NCBI GenBank assembly: GCA_964034945.1
Contig: OZ035961.1
Span: 42,374,184 to 42,438,183, forward strand
Reading direction: 5' to 3'
Length of the DNA stretch: 64,000 bases
From: Chrysopilus asiliformis
Taxonomy: Eukaryota; Arthropoda; Insecta; Diptera; Rhagionidae
Shown: piece by piece, positions 57,304 through 64,000 of the stretch
Position numbering within the stretch: position 1 is the first letter of the stretch
Layout: each line of letters starts with the position of its first letter
The notes under the pieces: model-generated
Database searches by the model: none
Told to the model about the DNA's origin: nothing
What the model saw: only the letters and a program-made list of their open reading frames with translations
Position numbers and translations under genes: made by a program

Positions 57304-58193
57304 GGACGAGGACGATTGGGATACAGATGATGGAGATGAAGGAATGGTACCGGACGAGATTAAACAGAAAACACCGGAAAGAAAACGTTCACATTCTGAA
57401 TCCACTGATTCTTCAGTTAAATCCGACGTGTAAGTTTTGTGATCTCCATTTATTCGGATGCTCGTCTCGCAATAACTGAATATGATACCCAAGTTCAGAA
57501 ATTCGTTTTACACTACAAGCAATTTGTGGAGGCCCTGAAATGTAAATTAAATCTCTTGTTCGGAAGATTCCGATGATCTCGACGAAGTACTTTCGGATTT
57601 CGTTGTTCTATATACTGCCCGACACTTTAATAAAGGTCAGATCATGTTCCTTAAAATTGAATTGTACAATTTCAAACGACAAATAGCCGATGGTGATATT
57701 ATCCAGAAGGAAAATCAAAGGGTTTTGGGATCTGTTAAGCAGATTTACGATGAAATTGACTTCCGTGTACGCCGAATTCAAGGAGAGGTTTCATCGATGT
57801 ACCAAATCAAAGATAAGATTGTTTACACGCGGAAACTTCTGCAGTACATGTTCCAGGATTCACAGCCATCACAGAATCAATTTACCATGAATACATTTAA
57901 TATCAATGGCTCGATTGAGTTGAGTAGTTTTGATATTTCCGATAATGTGTTTTGCAGCACGAAATTGGAATCTGAAAATTGCACAGATATTACAAACGTG
58001 GGCGCCTTTAATAACAGCTTTAGGTGGGTTAAGACATCCTGATTGTTCTCCTTTAACAGCAAATATTTTCTTTTTCAGAAGTGACATTTCTATGGCGGCA
58101 CCACAGTCGCTTTTGCCCAACTACGTGCAAGAAATCAACTTGTTTTTGGAAACGCCACTGGATAGAATTTTAACTCTTCCTCAGGAATGGTGA
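57304..58193 (+). CDS. Exons of an unrecognised coiled-coil-like gene, 5' part missing, frame broken
   Basis: The first piece follows GATAAAAG and reads DEDDWDTDDGDEGMVPDEIK then TPERKRSHSESTDSS, ending at a GTAAGT donor near 57429. The second reads ITEYDTQVQKFVLHYKQFVE to LNLLFG (to about 57570), then needs a one-base shift to continue as EDSDDLDEVLSDFVVLYTAR, NFKRQIADGDIIQKENQRVL and KIVYTRKLLQYMFQDSQPSQ to a donor at 58023. The last exon 58079-58193 joins in phase: SMAAPQSLLPNYVQEINLFL to LPQEW and TGA. Composition (acidic linker, Lys/Glu helices, Ser-rich tail) is that of a real protein, but I do not recognise it. The shift may be a pseudogene lesion or a sequence error. Upstream exons would lie beyond the P-like locus. 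Confidence 0.55.
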
Positions 58194-58466
58194 TTTTCTC
58201 TAAAATATAAAAAAATTATTTCTAGAATATAGAAAAATACTAAGAGATATAAATAAAAAATATTTTTTTTTCGTTTTTGTTTTTTTTATTCATATAATTC
58301 ATGCATAAAATAATTTATTAATCTCCATAAATGATTGACAACTGACAACTCTGATAATAGTTAAAATTAATGACATTTCATGTGTTCAAAAAAATAAAAT
58401 TCATTCCATTATTAAAATAAGAAAAAAAAAATATATTCGATCGCTGAGTTGTTTTAGTCCTTTTTC
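58194..58466. other. AT-rich spacer
   Basis: Likely 3' flank of the plus-strand gene (AATAAAAAATA near 58250) and of the minus-strand exons to the right. Nothing else is seen. Confidence 0.35.
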
Positions 58467-58674
58467 GGCTCTTCAATCAGATGTCAAATCGATAACTTCG
58501 GCTAAAAAAAAAAAATTTAAATTTATGAAAATTGAATAATTTTTTTGTCTTACGTGTTTGCGGCGCAAACCGGCGTTGCAACCTTCGCGCTGCTACGCGG
58601 AATTGCGCTATCCGCTTTGCGATGTGCAGACATCTTACGCACACCATCGTTGTGTGCACATCTGTGTCTTGAAT
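58467..58674 (-). other. Possible two 3' exons of an unrecognised gene
   Basis: On the minus strand a polypyrimidine tract and CAG (58675) precede a GC-richer open segment ending at GTAAGAC (about 58553). After a second TTTTTTAG (58494) the frame would close as TEVIDLTSD and TGA; VIDLT resembles a SUMO-interacting motif. The frame choice in the first segment is uncertain. The acceptor and first ten bases recur, inverted, at 63981-64000. Confidence 0.3.
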
Positions 58675-58787
58675 CTGAAAAAAAAGAAGATAATAGTAAA
58701 ATTTAAAACTAAAATTTATAAAAAAAAACACAAGTTTTATACACTTTCAAAATGCACTAAAAAGTAAAAAACAAGTTTAAAGTTTCA

Positions 58788-58939
58788 CAAAAAATGTTTT
58801 TATAAATTGCGTGTTGTTGTGAAAATATAAAGTGTGTGACGTTGCATTTGCTCTTGAATCTGTAATAGCGGTTTCATACTTGCAACGTCACACACTTTAT
58901 ATTTTCACAACAACACGCAATTTATAAAAACATTTTTTG
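58788..58939. mobile_element. Palindromic MITE (152 bp) at the palindrome edge
   Basis: CAAAAAATGTTTTTATAAAT and its complement form inverted arms of about 65 bp around TGCTCTTGAATCTGTAATAG. A diverged relative is at 63760-63890. It abuts the left PLC copy, two bases from its breakpoint. Confidence 0.8.
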
Positions 58940-58941
58940 TT

Positions 58942-59642
58942 GGAATTCAACATCAGCATTCGCTGGATCAGAGTGTTACGATGATGGTGAAGCAGCCAGA
59001 ACCAGTAATCGAGTTCGAAGAAGTGGTGGCCGAGCCTTTGGAGAAGATTCTCGACAACAAACAGGTTCGGGAGAAGCGAATCGAACTGGAGAAGAAGTTG
59101 GACTCGCTGCGAAAGAAGCACGACAAGGACAAGGTGAAGGTTGTTGGTCAACAGAGGGGCGTCAGCGCTGATGGTATGAAGAAGCCAAAGTTCTCAATGA
59201 CAAACAAATTGGTGAAGCGATTAAGCAGTAAAAACTTGTAAGACATTTGTCCTTAATGGTCGAGGGAGATTTTTTCATTTTGAACAAGGTTTGCTTGTTT
59301 CAGATACGTTAGCACGGATGTACCGCCATGTCCGGCGGAACTAGGCGAGAGCAGCGAGGATAGCAGCGATCGACAGGCCATCACTAGAAGTCAGTCAGAG
59401 CGTTTGCTTACTGTTTGTAAGAACTACGCAACTGCATATCAAGAGCTTCAAGAGAAATATCATGAGATTATCTATGCCACAGCCGAGAAAGTCGTTAAGA
59501 ACTCTCAGGCTAGTCAAATGAAGCAATTGAAGGTGTCTCTGGATCGAGTCACTAGCGAAGTGATGCAGCAGTTGCAGCAAGCGCGACGCAATGAAGTCAA
59601 GAATTTATCTTTAGTTCATAGAGATCGTGATGAGCTAGTTAG
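58942..59642 (+). pseudogene. Mirrored, truncated copy of two PLC-beta exons
   Basis: Exon remnants 58942-59237 and 59304-59642 are the mirror image of 63039-62744 and 62677-62339. The first starts in the middle of an exon (at the QHQHSLDQ segment), with no acceptor, C2 domain or catalytic part. One residue difference was noticed (VCKNYAT here, VCKDYAT in the right arm). The splice sites are conserved. Without upstream exons it should not make PLC. Confidence 0.9.
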
Positions 59643-62600
59643 GTAAGGACGAGAGCTTGCATTGAAATGGAGTGCATTGGATTGTATTTTTTACGATTTT
59701 CGGCTGGCGGCCTAAGCACTGACTGCACTTTTTTTTAATCATAGTTGCAACTTTAAATTGACTACAATTTTGCTTTTATCTCATTTACACTAAAGTTTTA
59801 CTCTTTTGTGATGATTTATGAAAAAAATACATTGAAGGCGTGCGTCTTTTTAACATATCTATAAGGAGTGCATAAGTTTTAGCAATCAATTTTGTTTTCG
59901 AATAATGTTATAGACTTAAAAAGCCTAAGGTGCTGTCTATAAAATCCGTCACACATTTATGGGGAGGGAAATCTGCGGTAGTGTAAAGGCGGTACTAAAT
60001 GTCACACAAAAAAATCTCCAGAAACGTGAACGAGGGGAGGGGTGGGGGCAGGGAGTTCGAAAATTTCAAAACATTGTGTGACGTATTTTATGGGCAGCCG
60101 CTAATATGATTAGAGTAAACTCTTTAAAAAGTTGATTACACAAAACTCTTTTCTTGGAGAAAATAGTAGTAGCGAGCGTCAGAATAGATTGTCTACCAGA
60201 CTGCATAGACAGGGCATGATAAAAACAAATTATTTATACTCTAAAAACGGCAAATGTACTGCTTAGTAACATTAAGTATTACTATTATCACATTTTCAAT
60301 AGTTTCTGTTCCTTTATGTCCTTTTTTGACATAGTTCTATCTATGCTGTCTACCCTGACGCTTCGCTATTGGGTTTATGATCAGTGTTTAGGAATTAATT
60401 AAATAAATCGAGTTTGTACTGTAGTTGGGTTCTAGATATTTATCATTCTTTAAGGGGATATGTCACTATAGAGACACAAAACCAGTGAAAACCTTTGGCT
60501 TTTTTTTTTTTAACAAAAAAGTAAATTTTTTTTAAAGAGTTGGTTAATTTTCCATTATGTGTTGCTTGCCGTTTGTGCAAGGAAATTTCTGTATACTACA
60601 CATCTAAACCACAAGCGAAATTAGTAAAAACTCAGAAATTGGTGAGAGTTTAAGACGTGATTTTTTTATGACCTCAGATAACTTACAGGGAATCGGGAAA
60701 GGTGGTTTTTAGCGAGTGAGAAATTTCTTTAGGGTCTTAAATCCACCCAGAATTGCAGAATATAGCAGGGTAGGAGGTTTACAGAAAGGGAAACGGATAT
60801 ATATTAGTGGGCATAAAATTTCGGCACAATTTTACTTTACCGGAATCCGAGGGATCGTAAAAAACACACTTTCACTAGGACAATTTGGGGTCGCAAACCT
60901 CGAAAAAGTGGTTGAAAATGACCGCTGACGCCGTTTTCCCTATAAATTTTGCGTTTTAATTTTCCACTTTCACAATTTAGGGTCAAAAGTGGTTTTGACC
61001 CTAAATTGTGAAAGTGGAAAATTAAAACGCAAAATTTATAGGGAAAACGGCGTCAGCGGTCATTTTCAACCACTTTTTCGAGGTTTGCGACCCCAAATTG
61101 TCCTAGTGGCAGTGCGTTTTTTGCAATCCCTCGGATTCCGGTAAAGTAAAATTGTGCCGAAATTTTATGCCCACTAATATATATCCGTTTCCCTTTCTGT
61201 AAACCTCCTACCCTGCTATATTCTGCAATTCTGGGTGGATTTAAGACCCTAAAGAAATTTCTCACTCGCTAAAAACCACCTTTCCCGATTCCCTGTAAGT
61301 TATCTGAGGTCATAAAAAAATCACGTCTTAAACTCTCACCAATTTCTGAGTTTTTACTAATTTCGCTTGTGGTTTAGATGTGTAGTATACAGAAATTTCC
61401 TTGCACAAACGGCAAGCAACACATAATGGAAAATTAACCAACTCTTTAAAAAAAATTTACTTTTTTGTTAAAAAAAAAAAGCCAAAGGTTTTCACTGGTT
61501 TTGTGTCTCTATAGTGACATATCCCCTTAAAGAATGATAAATATCTAGAACCCAACTACAGTACAAACTCGATTTATTTAATTAATTCCTAAACACTGAT
61601 CATAAACCCAATAGCGAAGCGTCAGGGTAGACAGCATAGATAGAACTATATCAAAAAAGGACATAAAGGAACAGAAACTATTGAAAATGTGATAATAGTA
61701 ATACTTAATGTTACTAAGCAGTACATTTGCCGTTTTTAGAGTATAAATAATTTGTTTTTATCATGCCCTGTCTATGCAGTCTGGTAGACAATCTATTCTG
61801 ACGCTCGCTACTACTATTTTCTCCAAGAAAAGAGTTTTGTGTAATCAACTTTTTAAAGAGTTTACTCTAATCATATTAGCGGCTGCCCATAAAATACGTC
61901 ACACAATGTTTTGAAATTTTCGAACTCCCTGCCCCCCACCCCTCCCCTCGTTCACGTTTCTCGAGATTTTTTTGTGTGACATTTAGTACCGCCTTTACAC
62001 TACCGCAGATTTCCCTCCCCATAAATGTGTGACGGATTTTATAGACAACACCTTAGGCTTTTTAAGTCTATAACATTATTCGAAAACAAAATTGATTGCT
62101 AAAACTTATGCACTCCTTATAGATATGTTAAAAAGACGCACGCCTTCAATGTATTTTTTTCATAAATCATCACAAAAGAGTAAAACTTTAGTGTAAATGA
62201 GATAAAAGCAAAATTGTAGTCAATTTAAAGTTGCAACTATGATTAAAAAAAAGTGCAGTCGGTGCTTAGGCCGCCAGCCGAAAATCGTAAAAAATCCAAT
62301 CCAATGCACTCCATTTCAATGCAAGCTCTCGTCCTTACCTAACTAGCTCATCACGATCTCTATGAACTAAAGATAAATTCTTGACTTCATTGCGTCGCGC
62401 TTGCTGCAACTGCTGCATCACTTCGCTAGTGACTCGATCCAGAGACACCTTCAATTGCTTCATTTGACTAGCCTGAGAGTTCTTAACGACTTTCTCGGCT
62501 GTGGCATAGATAATCTCATGATATTTCTCTTGAAGCTCTTGATATGCAGTTGCGTAGTCCTTACAAACAGTAAGCAAACGCTCTGACTGACTTCTAGTGA

Positions 62601-63039
62601 TGGCCTGTCGATCGCTGCTATCCTCGCTGCTCTCGCCTAGTTCCGCCGGACATGGCGGTACATCCGTGCTAACGTATCTGAAACAAGCAAACCTTGTTCA
62701 AAATGAAAAAATCTCCCTCGACCATTAAGGACAAATGTCTTACAAGTTTTTACTGCTTAATCGCTTCACCAATTTGTTTGTCATTGAGAACTTTGGCTTC
62801 TTCATACCATCAGCGCTGACGCCCCTCTGTTGACCAACAACCTTCACCTTGTCCTTGTCGTGCTTCTTTCGCAGCGAGTCCAACTTCTTCTCCAGTTCGA
62901 TTCGCTTCTCCCGAACCTGTTTGTTGTCGAGAATCTTCTCCAAAGGCTCGGCCACCACTTCTTCGAACTCGATTACTGGTTCTGGCTGCTTCACCATCAT
63001 CGTAACACTCTGATCCAGCGAATGCTGATGTTGAATTCC
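58942..63039. repeat. Giant near-perfect palindrome (arms 2,047 bp)
   Basis: Left arm 58942-60988 and right arm 60993-63039 are reverse complements around the 4-base centre GTGG. By eye I count about ten differences, including two homopolymer length changes that cancel out, so arm lengths are equal. The arms hold two PLC-beta exons each and their introns. Twin open frames at 60716-60928 and 61053-61265 are mirror copies and not supported as genes. Confidence 0.95.
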
Positions 63040-63643
63040 TGGAGCAATTGTGCCAATGTAATCCACTTCTGTGTTGGAAATCGCCTCCACACTCACCGAC
63101 GAAGCGGCAGCTATACTGGATCGGTGTTTAGGGCTACCGCTGATTGGTTCGGTGGGATTTTGCTTCTGACCTAAAGACACAAACACAACTGGGTTTGGTT
63201 TGGGGTTAGATAAATCACAACATCGATCTAAACAAACAAAGTACTAAGCGTGCACATGCAACATTTATGGTAGTACAAGTGATATGATATTCATTAGTAA
63301 CATAGATTCCAGTCTTACATGAGTTCACGATGTCTTCTTCGGCTGGTTCCATATCCTCTGTCAAGACGGCTAATTGCTTGTCGCGCTTCTCTAATTCGCT
63401 CTGATATTTTATTGGATTGGCGAGTGCTTCGGCGAAATTCGAAAGATCATCGGGAACGTAGTCCTTGACGACAATATGCAAGAAAAGTGACGAAAGTAGA
63501 ATCGGTTGACCCACTTCCGTTCTAAGCGTAACATGTCGGTAGCCGGGACACAGGCCTATAACGGGGAAAACTCTGTGTCCAATGAATTTACCGCCCTCTT
63601 CATATGCTGCTATTCGTATACTAGCGAGTTCTGGGAGAACAAC
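62339..63643 (-). CDS. Plc21C: Phospholipase C-beta (Plc21C type), internal exons only
   Basis: Three exons on the minus strand, in phase: 63643-63319, 63170-62744, 62677-62339 (ends at GTAAGG, 62338). The first encodes the end of the C2 domain (LPELASIRIAAYEEGGKFIG, GLCPGYRHVTLRTEVGQP, VVKDYVPDDLSNFAEALANP), closest to PLC-beta1/Plc21C among family members I know. The next two encode the linker and the start of the C-terminal coiled coil that binds Gq-alpha (EKRIELEKKLDSLRKKHDKD, YATAYQELQEKYHEIIYATA, SLVHRDRDELVR). PLC-beta cleaves PIP2 to IP3 and diacylglycerol under Gq control at the membrane. The catalytic X/Y exons lie right of the window. The rest of the coiled coil should follow to the left, but the palindrome intervenes and I find no further exon. 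Confidence 0.9.
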
Positions 63644-64000
63644 CTGGGAAATTATGCAACAAAACACAGTTATTTTATTATATTTTCTGAATTGGTTCTT
63701 TATACAATTCTTGTGCAAGTCAAATCTTTAAATTTAAGAAAAACATTCAATATTCTAGTAACAAAAAATGTTTTTATAAATTGCGTGTTCTTGTGAAAGT
63801 ATAAAGTGTACTGCGTTGCACAGTATGAAACCGCTATTACAGATTCAAGAGTAAATGCAACGTCACACTTTATAGTTTCACAACATTAAAAAAAATTTTT
63901 GTGAAACTTTAAACTTGTTTTTTACTGTTTAGTGCATTTTGAGAGGTTATAAAACTTGTGTTTTTTTTATAAATTTCTTCTTTTTTTCAGATTCAGGACA
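63644..64000. repeat. PLC intron with inverted match to the left flank of the palindrome
   Basis: 63760-63890 resembles the MITE at 58788-58939. From 63890 on, TTTTTGTGAAACTTTAAACT and later words match 58680-58790 in reverse, ending in TTTTTTTCAG and ATTCAGGACA, the counterpart of the possible exon start at 58674. Sequence continues off the window. Confidence 0.7.

Noticed and set aside
58547..58674. Next exon of the PLC-beta gene
   Set aside because: With the required phase after the 62339 donor the frame stops quickly, and no coiled-coil residues are encoded.
58789..58940. Palindromic MITE considered as part of the PLC palindrome
   Set aside because: Its own symmetry centre is at about 58863; the PLC mirror match starts only at 58942.
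60716..61265. Mirrored 70-codon frames near the palindrome centre
   Set aside because: They exist as twin copies only because of the palindrome, with no recognisable domain, in a PLC intron.

Overview
The window is eukaryotic, AT-rich DNA from an insect, most likely a dipteran. Short GT-AG introns, best protein matches to insect/Drosophila-type genes (Vilse/RhoGAP93B, Bx42, alpha-PheRS, Plc21C) and a very dense load of small DNA transposons support this. Species cannot be fixed from sequence alone. All family assignments come from reading the translations and from remembered family features; no database was searched.

Layout. 1.5-22.6 kb (+): a 16-exon Rho GTPase-activating gene of the ARHGAP39/Vilse type (two WW domains, MyTH4, RhoGAP), missing only its first coding exon. 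Its introns carry MITEs, a Helitron-like fragment, a LINE fragment and a decayed, intron-retaining copy of a Nup37-like gene on the opposite strand. 22.6-35 kb: gene-poor DNA with a deleted DD37D mariner-like element, foldback elements and repeats. 35.2-37.1 kb (-): a complete three-exon Bx42/SNW1 splicing and transcription co-factor gene. 39.2-40.7 kb (+): a complete two-exon phenylalanyl-tRNA synthetase alpha gene. 40.7-45 kb: nested repeats.

44.98-51.39 kb: an apparently full-length P element, about 6.4 kb, with an uninterrupted three-exon THAP/P transposase gene (839 aa), an 8-bp target duplication and long complex inverted arms, and with smaller MITEs inserted into it. 54.5-57.3 kb (-): a second, diverged P-transposase-like reading frame lying directly upstream of, and possibly spliced to, a frame with seven C2H2 zinc fingers and a PHD finger. 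57.3-58.2 kb (+): exons of an unrecognised coiled-coil-like gene with a probable frameshift.

58.9-63.0 kb: an almost perfect 4.1-kb palindrome (arms 2,047 bp, 4-bp centre) made of C-terminal exons and introns of a phospholipase C-beta gene (Plc21C type). The gene proper is on the minus strand in the right arm and beyond; the left arm is a mirrored, 5'-truncated copy. Flanking sequence at the extreme right matches, inverted, sequence just left of the palindrome, so a larger inverted duplication may extend past the window.

The housekeeping genes are independent, not an operon or pathway. The most unusual content is the P element, the P-like/zinc-finger/PHD locus and the PLC-beta palindrome.
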